A DNA stretch of 64,000 bases from CAVTLG01 sp963735495 (lineage in GTDB: Bacteria > Chloroflexota > Ktedonobacteria > Ktedonobacterales > Ktedonobacteraceae): the NCBI GenBank assembly GCA_963735495.1, contig CAVTLG010000002.1:248001-312000 (forward strand), given 5' to 3'. A program made the position numbers and the translations under genes. Of this stretch, positions 35,063-44,568 are shown piece after piece (positions within the stretch are counted from its first letter, which is position 1; the number at the start of each line of letters is the position of its first letter). The notes beneath the pieces are model-generated. The model was not told the origin of the DNA, made no database searches, and saw nothing but the letters and a program-made list of their open reading frames with translations.

Positions 35063-35887
35063 ATGAGTGAGAACCTTTATAGCACAGAGGAACCAACTGA
35101 GCCTATACCTCAGAGCAAACTTATCTTGCCTGCCGCGCCAGAGGAGACGTATAGGCCGCCACAGACATATACACAAAAGAGACCGATCCGGCCCGAGCAG
35201 CTGATTCGTCCATCAGCTGCTCCGTTACCCAAAAATCCAGTGGCCAGGCTTACCTTCTTATGGCGCTCCGATCCAGCCTTTAAGGTGCTGATCATCGCAG
35301 TCGCAACGATCATCCTTTCTGGTATTGTTGGTGTAGCCCTGGCAACCAGCTTTGTTGCTAACCAAACAGCGCCACAGTCTTCTGCATCACAGGCCGCCAG
35401 CGCAGCAAAACCAACCACCGCCACATCAGCAGCACCCACATCCGTCCCTACAGCAGTGCCAACGACAGTACCTGCTGCAACGCCCATACCGACACAAGCA
35501 AGCAACGCAAATGTGCCAACGACGGTACAACCAACCGCCACGCCGACAACAGCAACAGTTAACATGACAGGCCCATTAACCTTACAAATTACCAGTGTTC
35601 CCGGTCAGGTACAAAATGATACCACCGTCGCAGTGACTGTTCAGGCCTCCCAACCTGGCATCAGTGTCAAATTGACCGGTATTTATACAGCTGCGCCAGG
35701 TTTCTTCACCACCGGCTCACATACGACAGACGCCAACGGTACAGTCACCATCAGTTGGCATGTCAAAGTGCAGGACTTTGGTTTTGGAGGCAACACCATC
35801 GTAGCGCGTATAACAGCCGTAGCTCAGACGCAAACCCAGGTGGTGTCATCTCAGACCGTCACCGTGCAAATCAATCCCAAGGGCTAA
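35063..35887 (+). CDS. Single-pass membrane protein with Thr/Pro/Ala-rich linker and Ig-like domain
   Basis: A 274-residue protein. The N-terminal 70 residues are cytoplasmic and rich in Pro and Glu. A transmembrane helix (VLIIAVATIILSGIVGVALA) lies at about residues 75-95. It is followed by a low-complexity linker of Thr, Ala, Pro and Val (about residues 105-165) and a beta-rich C-terminal domain (about residues 170-274, TLQITSVPGQVQNDTTVAVT, GNTIVARITAVAQTQT) of Ig/fibronectin-like shape. GAGGAGG precedes the ATG. It is probably a surface protein anchored by its N-terminal helix; no enzyme motif is seen. Confidence 0.7.
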   Translation: MSENLYSTEEPTEPIPQSKLILPAAPEETYRPPQTYTQKRPIRPEQLIRPSAAPLPKNPVARLTFLWRSDPAFKVLIIAVATIILSGIVGVALATSFVANQTAPQSSASQAASAAKPTTATSAAPTSVPTAVPTTVPAATPIPTQASNANVPTTVQPTATPTTATVNMTGPLTLQITSVPGQVQNDTTVAVTVQASQPGISVKLTGIYTAAPGFFTTGSHTTDANGTVTISWHVKVQDFGFGGNTIVARITAVAQTQTQVVSSQTVTVQINPKG

Positions 35888-36353
35888 GCGAACGTCTGAG
35901 ATAAGAGGCATTTTCTCTTATTTTTATGCCGATTTTAGAACATATTCTTAACAGGACAGCCTGGTAGTTTATTAAGATGGAGCAAACTACCAGGCCACCA
36001 TTTGCGTGTTATCCACAGAGACAACGTCTCCCCATAGCACCGTTGTGAGCTTCCTTCAATATATTACGTACGATTCGTGTATACTAGTGGTCTGTCAATC
36101 TTCATTTGACAGGTAGTCCATAGCCATGAAACGAGGTGAAAAGCCGCCTCAGGTCATTTGGCAACTACTCAAATGAAGCTTGACGAAGCACTAGAGAATG
36201 TCAGTCGCGTACTGCGCTATCCAACAGCGCCATGCATATTTACACAGGTACATGAGCCAGCAGCGTGATCGCTATGCATTCACGGGCTTCTCTCTGTATT
36301 TACTTTTCGGCAGAAGCTTATACATTGATTATTAACTGTAGCGAGGACAACAT
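35888..36353. other. Intergenic region containing a MITE
   Basis: About 466 bases without a protein gene. It holds an imperfect hairpin near 35896-35925 (GAGATAAGAGG...CTCTTATTTT) after the previous gene, the 105-bp MITE (36087-36191), and the promoter region of moxR. Nothing else is recognised. Confidence 0.5.
36087..36191. mobile_element. MITE, 105 bp, TA target duplication (IS630/Tc1-like ends)
   Basis: The left end GTGGTCTGTCAATCTTCATT is matched by the right end, which reads GTGCTTCGTCAAGCTTCATT as its reverse complement; about 32 bp pair with several mismatches. TA flanks both sides (36085-36086 and 36192-36193). The centre carries no gene. This is what a non-autonomous IS630/mariner-type element looks like. 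No full-length partner is in the window. Confidence 0.65.
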
Positions 36354-37310
36354 ATGGCCCAAACAGAAGAAATCCAGCAGGTCCAGCGAACAGCGACGGA
36401 GCTACGACAAAATGCGAATCGGGTGATTGTTGGTAAAGCAGAGGTCATTGACCAGTTGATCGTAGCCGTGCTGTGCGAAGGACACGTGCTCTTTGAAGAT
36501 GTACCAGGCATTGGCAAAACTACGTTGGCAAAAACGCTGGCCAGATCGCTTGGATGCTCTTTTCAACGCATTCAGTTTACACCCGACCTGTTGCCCTCGG
36601 ATATCACCGGCATCACGTTCTATAATCAGAAAAAAGGCGAGTTTGAATTTCGACCGGGTCCACTGCTGACCCAGATCGTGCTTGCTGATGAGATTAATCG
36701 CGCTACGCCCCGTACACAATCCGCGCTGCTGGAGGCGATGGAAGAGCGGCAGATCAGTATTGAGCGCGAGACGTTCGCACTCCCCCGACCGTTTCTTGTC
36801 ATTGCTACACAGAATCCAGTAGAATTGGAGGGTACCTTCCCTCTACCGGAGGCACAACTTGATCGCTTCCTGATGCGCTTGCGCCTGGACTATCCAAGCA
36901 AGGCGGAAGAGCGGCAAATCGTGCAACGCTTCAAAGAGGAGCAACCATTAGCGGATTTGCAGACAGTAGTAGCAGCAGAACAATTAGTGCAACTGCAAAT
37001 GGTGATTCGCAAAGTGCATATTGGGGACGGCGTCGAAGAATATATCGTCGATTTAGTTCGAGCAACACGTGAACATCATGGCATTGAACTGGGAGTAAGT
37101 CCACGTGGGACGATGGCACTCTATCGCGCCAGTCAGGCTCATGCGGCCATTCACGGGCGCAGCTATGTCATCCCTGACGACGTCAAACGCCTGGCCATAC
37201 CCATTCTCTCTCACCGCATGATCGCCACCAGCCAATCACATTTACATGGTCATGTTATGGAAAAAATCGTAGAGGAGATCTTGCAGACGGTAGCGGTACC
37301 TGTCGAATGA
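36354..37310 (+). CDS. MoxR family AAA+ ATPase
   Basis: A 318-residue AAA+ chaperone-like ATPase of the MoxR/RavA group. Walker A is EDVPGIGKTTLAKTLA (about residue 43), Walker B LADEINRATPRTQSALLEAMEE (about residue 107), sensor 1 FLVIATQNPVELEGT (about residue 143) and sensor 2 FPLPEAQLDRF. MoxR proteins help mature partner complexes, often ones with von Willebrand or DUF58 domains. The stop overlaps the start of the next DUF58 gene by four bases. This pairing is very common. Confidence 0.92.
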   Translation: MAQTEEIQQVQRTATELRQNANRVIVGKAEVIDQLIVAVLCEGHVLFEDVPGIGKTTLAKTLARSLGCSFQRIQFTPDLLPSDITGITFYNQKKGEFEFRPGPLLTQIVLADEINRATPRTQSALLEAMEERQISIERETFALPRPFLVIATQNPVELEGTFPLPEAQLDRFLMRLRLDYPSKAEERQIVQRFKEEQPLADLQTVVAAEQLVQLQMVIRKVHIGDGVEEYIVDLVRATREHHGIELGVSPRGTMALYRASQAHAAIHGRSYVIPDDVKRLAIPILSHRMIATSQSHLHGHVMEKIVEEILQTVAVPVE

Positions 37311-38728
37311 GCAACAACGCGCGGCAAGCCGCCTCAGTTTCATTGCTCAGGCCACCACAAAAGCGCGGAAATTTGCGCGCATCCAGCGGCGAAGGACTGG
37401 ATAAGCGCTTGTATATTGTGAGCATCGGCCTGATTCTCGCCAGCATTCTATTACACCAGCCACTATTCCTGGTGGGCGGCATCATCTTGCTCTTAATCCT
37501 GGCAATAACTGACATCTGGGCGCGCTACTGCTTGCAAAACGTCACCTATCAGCGCCATCTCAGCGAGCAGCGCCTATTCTTCGGGGAGGAAATCGTACTG
37601 GCAATCTCTATCGAGAATACCAAACTGCTGCCGCTCCCATGGTTAGAACTCGAAGAAACATTTCCCCTTACCTTGACAATCAAAGGGCACAAGCCGCAAC
37701 ACCGCCTACGCAATAACCTGGTTACGCTTGAGTGTCTTTTCAGCTTGCGCTGGTACGACCGGGTCACACGACGCTACACCATACAAGGTCACAAGCGCGG
37801 TATCCATAAGATTGGCCCGGCAACCCTGTATAGTGGTGATATCTTTGGCTTCCTCAGACGAGCAGCGCAGGTCCCTCGTGCAGACTATATCCTGGTCTAC
37901 CCGCTGGTTGTGCCACTTAGCAGTTTTCAGCTCCCGGCACGCCATCCTTTCGGCGACCATCGCGCGCCACGTCGTGTGCTGGAAGATCCGACACGCGTGA
38001 TTGGCATGCGTGATTATGTCTACGGTGATAGCTTACGCCGCGTTGATTGGAAGGCCACGGCACGGACGATGCAACTACAGAGCAAAATCTATGAAGCGAC
38101 AACGACCTATACACTCAGCATCTTCCTCAACGCCGCGACACAACTGGATGCACACTATGGCATTCACCCAGGCTTACTCGAATTGTCTATTTGTGCGGCG
38201 GCTTCAGTGACCGATTGGGCATTTGACCAGGGCTATGCAGTCGGCTTGTATGCCAATACCATCATGCATATACCTGACGAAGAAGTGCACGCAGGCATGT
38301 TAAAAGAGCAGGACATACAAGCGGTAGTCGCGGAGCAATTGAAACGCCGTCGTATTCGCTTACCTGCATCCAGTAGCCAGGAGCAGCGTAAGCGCATTAT
38401 GGAAGCGCTGGCGCGCACCCAGGACCATCTTGGCACCAGTATCGAAGAAGTATTACGCGGTGAACGAGCACATCTTACCGTAGGATCGACGGTCATCGTG
38501 ATTACCAGCGTCATCAACGAAGTGCTCACAGACGCGCTCATTCTCTTACGCAGGAGTGGCAACGCTGTGACAATCCTTTTCGTGGGTAATAATCCCCCGC
38601 CCACAAAACTGGCAGGTATCACAATCTACCATCTGGGCGGTGAAGAGGTCTGGGAAGCCATGGAAGCCGCTGCTACGCATGCGATGAACGACAAAACACG
38701 CATTGTACCCGCCAGCTTCCCGCTATAA
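37307..38728 (+). CDS. DUF58 domain protein, MoxR partner
   Basis: A 473-residue protein with two N-terminal membrane segments (about residues 38-58 and 60-75). A beta-rich region follows, then the DUF58 core with GDSLRRVDWKATART (about residues 240-255), the diagnostic GDxxRxIxWkaTAR pattern, and a vWA-like C-terminal fold. It is translationally coupled to moxR (overlap ATGA, 37307-37310). Such pairs are thought to act in envelope stress or in assembly of surface complexes; transglutaminase, the frequent third member, is absent here. Confidence 0.9.
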   Translation: MSNNARQAASVSLLRPPQKRGNLRASSGEGLDKRLYIVSIGLILASILLHQPLFLVGGIILLLILAITDIWARYCLQNVTYQRHLSEQRLFFGEEIVLAISIENTKLLPLPWLELEETFPLTLTIKGHKPQHRLRNNLVTLECLFSLRWYDRVTRRYTIQGHKRGIHKIGPATLYSGDIFGFLRRAAQVPRADYILVYPLVVPLSSFQLPARHPFGDHRAPRRVLEDPTRVIGMRDYVYGDSLRRVDWKATARTMQLQSKIYEATTTYTLSIFLNAATQLDAHYGIHPGLLELSICAAASVTDWAFDQGYAVGLYANTIMHIPDEEVHAGMLKEQDIQAVVAEQLKRRRIRLPASSSQEQRKRIMEALARTQDHLGTSIEEVLRGERAHLTVGSTVIVITSVINEVLTDALILLRRSGNAVTILFVGNNPPPTKLAGITIYHLGGEEVWEAMEAAATHAMNDKTRIVPASFPL

Positions 38729-38755
38729 GCTGTCCTATAGAGAGCTCAAACCACA

Positions 38756-39028
38756 CTACACGTTGGGGACCCAATCGGTCGCGTGCGGAAGCTCTATGAC
38801 CTCTTGCGTTGGCTCCAAGGGGACGGAGGGGACGTCGACATTACTGGGTCGTAGCTGCAACAGCGCCTCCAGCTCGGTTTGTTTATACAGTCGCTGCCGC
38901 TTAATACCCTGCTTATAGCTTCTCAGCACCCCTCGACTCACATACGTATAGAGGGTTGACAGTTTCACTCCTAGCAGGTCTGAGGCTTCATGACCGTCAA
39001 GATAATTTTCTCCGTTGAGTTCTATCAT
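38756..39028 (-). CDS. MerR-like helix-turn-helix protein beside citrate synthase
   Basis: A 90-residue protein with a MerR/excisionase-type winged helix at residues about 8-60 (YLDGHEASDLLGVKLSTLYT, YVSRGVLRSYKQG, LYKQTELEALL) and a flexible acidic tail. AAAGGAGGG precedes the ATG. The HTH is the same kind that some bacterial citrate synthases carry as an N-terminal domain. Here it is a separate, divergent gene 268 bases from citrate synthase, so it probably regulates that gene and itself. The effector is unknown. Confidence 0.75.
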   Translation of the reverse strand: MIELNGENYLDGHEASDLLGVKLSTLYTYVSRGVLRSYKQGIKRQRLYKQTELEALLQLRPSNVDVPSVPLEPTQEVIELPHATDWVPNV

Positions 39029-39206
39029 AGCATGACCCTCCTTTCATCGCGGTATTGCTGGGCTGTTCACCATCATAAGAAAATAGATTACATTTGTCAA
39101 ATATGGCTTATCGGGTACTTCTTTCGTCTCTATCATGTCATGTTTCACGCCAAAAATCAAGTGGGCTCGATTATTGTCAACCTATATTGAGCAGTATCGA
39201 GTTCCA

Positions 39207-39235
39207 TTGACATTTATCGACATTAATGATACAAC
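39207..39235 (+). promoter_or_regulatory. Candidate promoter of citrate synthase
   Basis: TTGACA (39207-39212), 17 bases, then TACAAC (39230-39235). Two TATCGA-like motifs (about 39195 and 39216) overlap it and could be the operator for the divergent HTH protein. The -10 is weak. Confidence 0.4.
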
Positions 39236-39296
39236 ATAGAAGAGTCGAACATTTTGAAACGTGGTCACAAACGAACATGCAAAGGAGCCATAGACT

Positions 39297-40478
39297 ATGT
39301 CGATGACGATACCAGACACAGGTAACACCCCTTCTAAGGACAACAATATGTCTGCTACTCCCGCTACCAAACCAAACAAGGGTGGGTTAGAGGGAGTCGT
39401 AGCAGCGACAACCGCGATAAGCAAGGTAGATGGCACGGCTGGTCGCCTGATCTACCGGGGCTATGATATTCACAGCCTGGCGCGCACCAGCACCTACGAG
39501 GAAATCGCCCACTTACTCTGGTTCGGACATCTGCCCACGCAAAAAGAGCTAGCCAGTCTACACGAGAAGTTTGTTGCTGAAAGCACTATCCCGGAACAGG
39601 TGCTGCAAGTCATCCGAGCTCTTCCCACGCGGACAGAGCCGATGGATGCACTACGTACGGCTGTTTCTGCCTGGGGCGCAATTGCTATCTCTGGCAAACC
39701 AACTGTTGAGCAGGCCATCGCCAGTACCGCGCGTTTTCCCCTCTTCCTTGCCGCCTTTGATCGCTTACGGCGCGGCCTGGAACCGTTGGAAGCACGACCA
39801 GAATTAGGTCATGCCGCAAACTATCTCTACCTGCTGAGCGGGCAAATACCGAAAGATGAGCATGTCAGAGGCTTAAATTCGTACCTGGTGCTCCTGGCAG
39901 ACCATGGTATGAACGCTTCAACATTCACAGCACGTATCGTAGCCAGCACCGAATCAGATATTGTCTCGTCGCTAGCTGCGGCACTAGGAGCACTTAAAGG
40001 ACCGCTGCACGGCGGAGCCCCATCGAAAGTGCAGGATATGCTGAATGAGATTGGCACGGTGGAAAATGCCGAGCGCTGGCTGCGTCAGGCGATTACGCAC
40101 GGCGGTAAGCTGATGGGCTTTGGGCATCGTGTCTATAAGACGGTTGATCCACGCGCTGAAGAATTGCGTGATATGGCGCGTGTTGCTGATCCAGAGAGTT
40201 TCCGGTTCTCACGGCGTATAGAAGAGCTGGCCCTGGCTTTGCTGGATGAGTTGAAGCCGGGACGCCGCCTGTATACCAACGTTGAGTACTATTCCGCCGC
40301 GTTGATGGCCTCGGTTGGTTTAAGTGGTGATCTCTTTACGCCAACGTTTGCCGTGAGTCGCTGTGCTGGCTGGACCGCTCATATCCTGGAGCAGGTAAGC
40401 AACAATCGCTTGATTCGTCCTGAAGCCGAGTACACTGGACCGATGGATATCCCATTCGTCCCGCTGAGCGAACGCTAA
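39297..40478 (+). CDS. gltA: Citrate synthase (or 2-methylcitrate synthase)
   Basis: A 393-residue type I dimeric citrate synthase that condenses acetyl-CoA with oxaloacetate. The motifs are GLEGVVAATTAISKVDG, the catalytic His in LADHGMNASTFTARIVAST, GALKGPLHGGAP, the second His in MGFGHRVYKT, and the CoA/active-site block LYTNVEYYSAALM, where Glu stands in place of the more common catalytic Asp (Glu also occurs at this place in some actinobacterial members). AAAGGAG lies 9 bases before the ATG. The N-terminal 25 residues are an extra hydrophilic tail. Methylcitrate synthase cannot be excluded. Confidence 0.93.
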   Translation: MSMTIPDTGNTPSKDNNMSATPATKPNKGGLEGVVAATTAISKVDGTAGRLIYRGYDIHSLARTSTYEEIAHLLWFGHLPTQKELASLHEKFVAESTIPEQVLQVIRALPTRTEPMDALRTAVSAWGAIAISGKPTVEQAIASTARFPLFLAAFDRLRRGLEPLEARPELGHAANYLYLLSGQIPKDEHVRGLNSYLVLLADHGMNASTFTARIVASTESDIVSSLAAALGALKGPLHGGAPSKVQDMLNEIGTVENAERWLRQAITHGGKLMGFGHRVYKTVDPRAEELRDMARVADPESFRFSRRIEELALALLDELKPGRRLYTNVEYYSAALMASVGLSGDLFTPTFAVSRCAGWTAHILEQVSNNRLIRPEAEYTGPMDIPFVPLSER

Positions 40479-40506
40479 AGCAGCACAATGTCCACAAGTT
40501 GTGGTA

Positions 40507-40559
40507 ATCATCGTGGACATACAACGGAGCGGCGAAGCACGTTGCATGTCCACGATGAT
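40507..40559 (+). terminator. Long hairpin after citrate synthase
   Basis: A 20-bp stem with one mismatch: ATCATCGTGGACATACAACG (40507-40526) and its partner at 40540-40559. No T-run follows. It may stop transcription with Rho or protect the mRNA end. The rest of 40479-40771 shows no gene. Confidence 0.55.
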
Positions 40560-40771
40560 AGTGACCTATCGTGCACAGTGATACAGGTAACAGTGAGCAC
40601 TACATTGAGCGAGATCGCCCTTTTCATCCGTATATTCAAGGAGCCGACGAAACACTTTTCCAGCGATTATTATCTCCTCTTGTAAAAAACGACCACCAGG
40701 CTATTGGTTCTTAAGTTATGATATATCAGTAACATGTCATATAAAGATGTAGAGAAGCATAAAGGAGAACC

Positions 40772-42838
40772 ATGAGCGGAAAACGCCAGATCACGACAAT
40801 GTGCCCCATGAATTGTTTGCCTACCCAATGCGGCATGACAGTTGAAGTCGAGGAGAACAAACTCTTGTCGCTCAAGGGTGATCCGAACAACCCGGATAGC
40901 CGGGGCTTTCTCTGCATCAGGGGTCGGGCAACCAACGAGATCTTTGATAATCCCAAACGATTGTTACGTCCACTACGCCGAGTGGGCAAGCGAGAAGATA
41001 ATAGATGGGAACCATGCTCATGGGATGATGCCTATGCGATGATCGTTGATGCGATCCAGCAGACGCAGCCAGAGCGTGTGGGACTCTGGCGTGGACATGG
41101 CACAGGTACAACAGGACCTACAGGAAATACATTGGTTAGTCGCTTTGGCTTGCTGGGCGGTTTTCAACAGTGGACAACCTCGATGGTATGTTGGGCCATG
41201 GGTGGCTATGGATTGGGGTTAACTGGAACGCTGAAGACGAATACGAAAGAAGATATGGCGTTCAACTCGCGCACCATTCTGCTCTGGGGCGCTACTCTGG
41301 CCAGCCAACCTGACCTCGCACCGCACCTTGTCGAGGCACGCAAGCGCGGTGCCTATGTTATTCACATCGATACTCGTCGTACGGAAGCTTCGCGCCACGC
41401 TGATGAAGTGCTTCTGCTTCCCCCCGGCACCGATGCCGCGCTCGCGCTCGCGCTTGCTCATATAATTGTGCAAGAAAAGCTCTACGATCAGACCTTCATC
41501 GACCGCTACACGCTTGGCTTCGCGGAATTCGCGACCCACATACAGCAGTACACACCAGAATGGGCGACCACCATTACCGGCATCGAGCCTGAACGCATTC
41601 GTGATCTTGCCCGGCGCTACGCCACACAACCCCCTGCCATGATCGTTCTGGGGGGAAGCTCCATGTTTAAACATCAACATGGCTGGGAACCTGCCCGCGC
41701 TATCTCCTGTCTCCCGGCTCTCACCGGACAACTGGGAATCGCGGGTGGTGGGTTGGGACCACGTCACGGAGCCTCTCCAGAGGGTACTGGTTACGCCGAT
41801 GTTTTGGCAGATGTCACCAAGAAAATGCCAGACGAGGCGGCTATCCCCAGTCATATGACAACCATCACAGAGGCATTCACTCGCGGTCAGCTTGATGTGC
41901 TTCTCTTACTCGGCAGCAATATGCTCTCAATGTTTGCTGACGCGAACGCACTCGCTCACGGGCTAGCCCAGATCAAACTCATTGTTTCGTATGACCTTTT
42001 TATGAATGCAACAGCCCGTGGTTACGCTGATCTTGTGTTGCCTGCCACTGCCTGGTTGGAAGATATCGGACTAAAGCAGACGGCTACTCACATCTACTTG
42101 ATGGAGCGCGCGCTCGCACCAGCAGGTGAGTGCCGTTCCCTCATCACCCTTCTGCGCGAACTTGCACAGAGGCTTAACATAGCCAATATCTTTCCCTGGC
42201 AAGATGAGCAAGATTATGTCAACGCTTTCCTGATGGCGCAAAAAACGGAAACGGGCGAACCTCTGACGGTAGATGCACTCCGCCAGCATAGCGGATACTG
42301 GCAGAAGAATGATCTCTCCCATATTGCCTACCAGGAACACAGCTTCCCGACTCCATCCAAAAAGATCGAGTTCTGGAGCGAAAGTGCTCGGCAGGCTGAG
42401 CTCTCTCCTCTGCCATCCTACACGGTACCTGAGGGAGATGAGTATCCGCTACGTTTCTGTCAGGGGCGCTCGCTCACAGCCTTCCACTCCTTCTTTGATG
42501 AGGGACAGGCCCTCCCGACGCTTGCAAAAGCCAACGCGGGACCGCAACTCTGGATACATCCCCAGGACGCACAAAAACGACATGTCGTAAGCGGAGCATC
42601 CATTATTATCGCCAATAAACGTGGTTTCTTTGAGGCCAATGCCTATGTCACCGACGACATCTTACCAGGCGTTGTCTGGATGCGCGACGGCTGGATCGGT
42701 GTCAATCGCGTCACCAGCGGAGCCCCCATCGTTTCCCTCGCCGCTAACAACATTGTTCCCGGTATCCCCGGAGGACAAGCTGCCTACGATGCCTGGGTTG
42801 AAGTGAGTATAAAAGAAGCAGAAGAGGACATTCCATAA
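40772..42838 (+). CDS. Molybdopterin-dependent oxidoreductase (DMSO reductase superfamily)
   Basis: A 688-residue bis-MGD Mo/W enzyme of the formate dehydrogenase/thiosulfate reductase/nitrate reductase superfamily. The N-terminal [4Fe-4S] motif is MCPMNCLPTQC (residues 10-20) with the fourth Cys in GFLCIRG (residue 48). The Mo cofactor and active-site region is TTSMVCWAMGGYGLGLTG (about residue 137-154). The C-terminal dinucleotide-binding domain has LWIHPQDAQKRHVVSGA and GFFEANAYVTDDILPGVVWM. No signal peptide is present, so it is cytoplasmic. No iron-sulfur or membrane subunit gene is beside it. The substrate is unknown. AAAGGAG lies 7 bases before the ATG. Confidence 0.88.
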   Translation: MSGKRQITTMCPMNCLPTQCGMTVEVEENKLLSLKGDPNNPDSRGFLCIRGRATNEIFDNPKRLLRPLRRVGKREDNRWEPCSWDDAYAMIVDAIQQTQPERVGLWRGHGTGTTGPTGNTLVSRFGLLGGFQQWTTSMVCWAMGGYGLGLTGTLKTNTKEDMAFNSRTILLWGATLASQPDLAPHLVEARKRGAYVIHIDTRRTEASRHADEVLLLPPGTDAALALALAHIIVQEKLYDQTFIDRYTLGFAEFATHIQQYTPEWATTITGIEPERIRDLARRYATQPPAMIVLGGSSMFKHQHGWEPARAISCLPALTGQLGIAGGGLGPRHGASPEGTGYADVLADVTKKMPDEAAIPSHMTTITEAFTRGQLDVLLLLGSNMLSMFADANALAHGLAQIKLIVSYDLFMNATARGYADLVLPATAWLEDIGLKQTATHIYLMERALAPAGECRSLITLLRELAQRLNIANIFPWQDEQDYVNAFLMAQKTETGEPLTVDALRQHSGYWQKNDLSHIAYQEHSFPTPSKKIEFWSESARQAELSPLPSYTVPEGDEYPLRFCQGRSLTAFHSFFDEGQALPTLAKANAGPQLWIHPQDAQKRHVVSGASIIIANKRGFFEANAYVTDDILPGVVWMRDGWIGVNRVTSGAPIVSLAANNIVPGIPGGQAAYDAWVEVSIKEAEEDIP

Positions 42839-42843
42839 CAGCG

Positions 42844-44370
42844 CTACTCCTCAGCATTGCAGAGAGCACTCTTTGCCCGTTTCCACAGCTCACGCCACTC
42901 ATGCTTATCGTAGGAAGTAAGAGCACGGCCTTCGTTGCGCGCAAACTGCTCCATGTGCTGGAAACGCTGGCGAAACTTGCGGTTAGCATGGCGCAATGCT
43001 TCTTCCGCGTCAATCTTGAGAAAGCGTGCCAGCTTAGCAACGATAAATAGCACATCGCCCATTTCCTCGCGCTGCTCTTCGGGCGTGGCAGCATCTTGTA
43101 ATTCTTGCATCTCTTCAGCGATTTTCGCGTAGACACCTTGTATGTCAGCAAACTCGAAGCCCACTTTCGCCGCCCGTTTCTGGTACTCCTGAGTGATCAC
43201 CAGCGCAGGAGCAGCTTGCGGTACCCGGTCCAACACACTCTCCAGAGCAACATCGGTACCCGCGTGCGCGCGCTCCTGGCGCTTGATTTCCTCCCAGTTC
43301 TGCACCACCTGTCCCGCACTACTGACCTCAGCGTTACCAAAGACATGTGGATGACGACGCAACATTTTCGCGCTGATGTGCTCATAGACATCCCCAAGCG
43401 AAAAATCTCCCTCCTGGCGCGCGATCTCGGCATGCAGGTAGACCTGAAGTAAAAGATCACCTAACTCTTCCGCCAGATGCGGCATATCATGTTCTTCCAG
43501 AGCCTCGATGACCTCGTAGGTTTCTTCGAGCACATAGCGTGCGAGGCTCTGATGCGTCTGCTGGCGGTCCCACGGACAACCATCAGGATCACGACGCAGG
43601 CGCATAATGAGGTAGCGTAAGGTTTCAGGAAGACGTAACGCCGTCAGCTCGTCCAGCGGCGGCACATATAGCGTACTCAGATGGTTGGCATAGGTATTGC
43701 GATCAAGTTCATACAACGGCAGCTCGATCAGCGTTTCGTCCGTGCCCACACCAGCTGCGCGCACCAGCTTGACCGGCCATTCATCAGGATAAAACTCGCT
43801 CAGCGCCAATTTGACGGCGCTCGCCAGGCGACGATTATATACTTGCACCAGCAAAAGTGGCATCGTAGGAATGATCTTGCCAGCCAATTCATCGATCCCC
43901 AATGCGGCAAGACTGGTGGCGTCGATGATCTGCGCCCCGGCGTCAAACGGATCGAGATGCAGCAGCGTACAGACCGGTTCCAAAAACGAGAGACCAGCCA
44001 CGACTAGCGTGGACAAATTGCGCTCATGTGCCAGGCGCAACAAAATCTGCACCGAGGTTTCACCGAAAAAGGGATGCCCGGGGACCGCATAGATCAGTGG
44101 CTGCTCAGAGGCAAGCGTACAGACCTCTGCCGCGATCTGCTGATAAAGCGTACTCCAGTCTTCCGACTCATCATAGAATCTATCGAAGGACTCTATACGT
44201 AAAGCAGGTAACGCTTGTTTTAATGGCTCAACTGTGGGATGAATTAGCGTACGAAAATAAACAGTCCGGTGATCAGCCGCCGCCTGGGCCAGGAGCGTAT
44301 GAGCTTCTATAGTAAGATCATTGATACTGCCCGGTCCAAGCCCTATAATAGTGATTGCAGCACCCGTCAT
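42844..44370 (-). CDS. mazG: YabN-type fusion: tetrapyrrole methylase-like + MazG NTP pyrophosphohydrolase
   Basis: A 508-residue two-domain protein. The N-terminal half (residues about 1-230) is a SAM-dependent tetrapyrrole-methylase fold (IIGLGPGSINDLTIEA, YAVPGHPFFGETSV). The C-terminal half is MazG: GCPWDRQQTHQSLARYVLEE, the acidic metal motif EETYEVIEALEEHD, AEELGDLLLQVYLHAEIARQ and a second, degenerate copy with EEMQELQDAATPEEQREEMGD. MazG hydrolyses NTPs to NMPs and PPi, removing aberrant nucleotides or lowering ppGpp. The same fusion is known as YabN in Firmicutes. The role of the methylase half is not settled. Confidence 0.93.
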   Translation of the reverse strand: MTGAAITIIGLGPGSINDLTIEAHTLLAQAAADHRTVYFRTLIHPTVEPLKQALPALRIESFDRFYDESEDWSTLYQQIAAEVCTLASEQPLIYAVPGHPFFGETSVQILLRLAHERNLSTLVVAGLSFLEPVCTLLHLDPFDAGAQIIDATSLAALGIDELAGKIIPTMPLLLVQVYNRRLASAVKLALSEFYPDEWPVKLVRAAGVGTDETLIELPLYELDRNTYANHLSTLYVPPLDELTALRLPETLRYLIMRLRRDPDGCPWDRQQTHQSLARYVLEETYEVIEALEEHDMPHLAEELGDLLLQVYLHAEIARQEGDFSLGDVYEHISAKMLRRHPHVFGNAEVSSAGQVVQNWEEIKRQERAHAGTDVALESVLDRVPQAAPALVITQEYQKRAAKVGFEFADIQGVYAKIAEEMQELQDAATPEEQREEMGDVLFIVAKLARFLKIDAEEALRHANRKFRQRFQHMEQFARNEGRALTSYDKHEWRELWKRAKSALCNAEE

Positions 44371-44568
44371 AGATAAAAAAATCCTCTCTCTTGCAGCGCT
44401 TTGCTGGTGATAGTGTACTGTTTAGGGGGAGAGCATGTCAAACAAAAGACAGAGTATTGCCGGGAATGCAAAATCCTGGCATTGTCGAATAGACGACAAC
44501 GTGCTATGCTATTTTTGCAAAGAAAATAGCGCTCACGTATCCGTTGAGCGATATTAAGGAGGTTCTTT

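Noticed and set aside
41219..41854. Minus-strand open frame of 211 codons
   Set aside because: Antisense to the molybdopterin oxidoreductase core; no motif or ribosome site.
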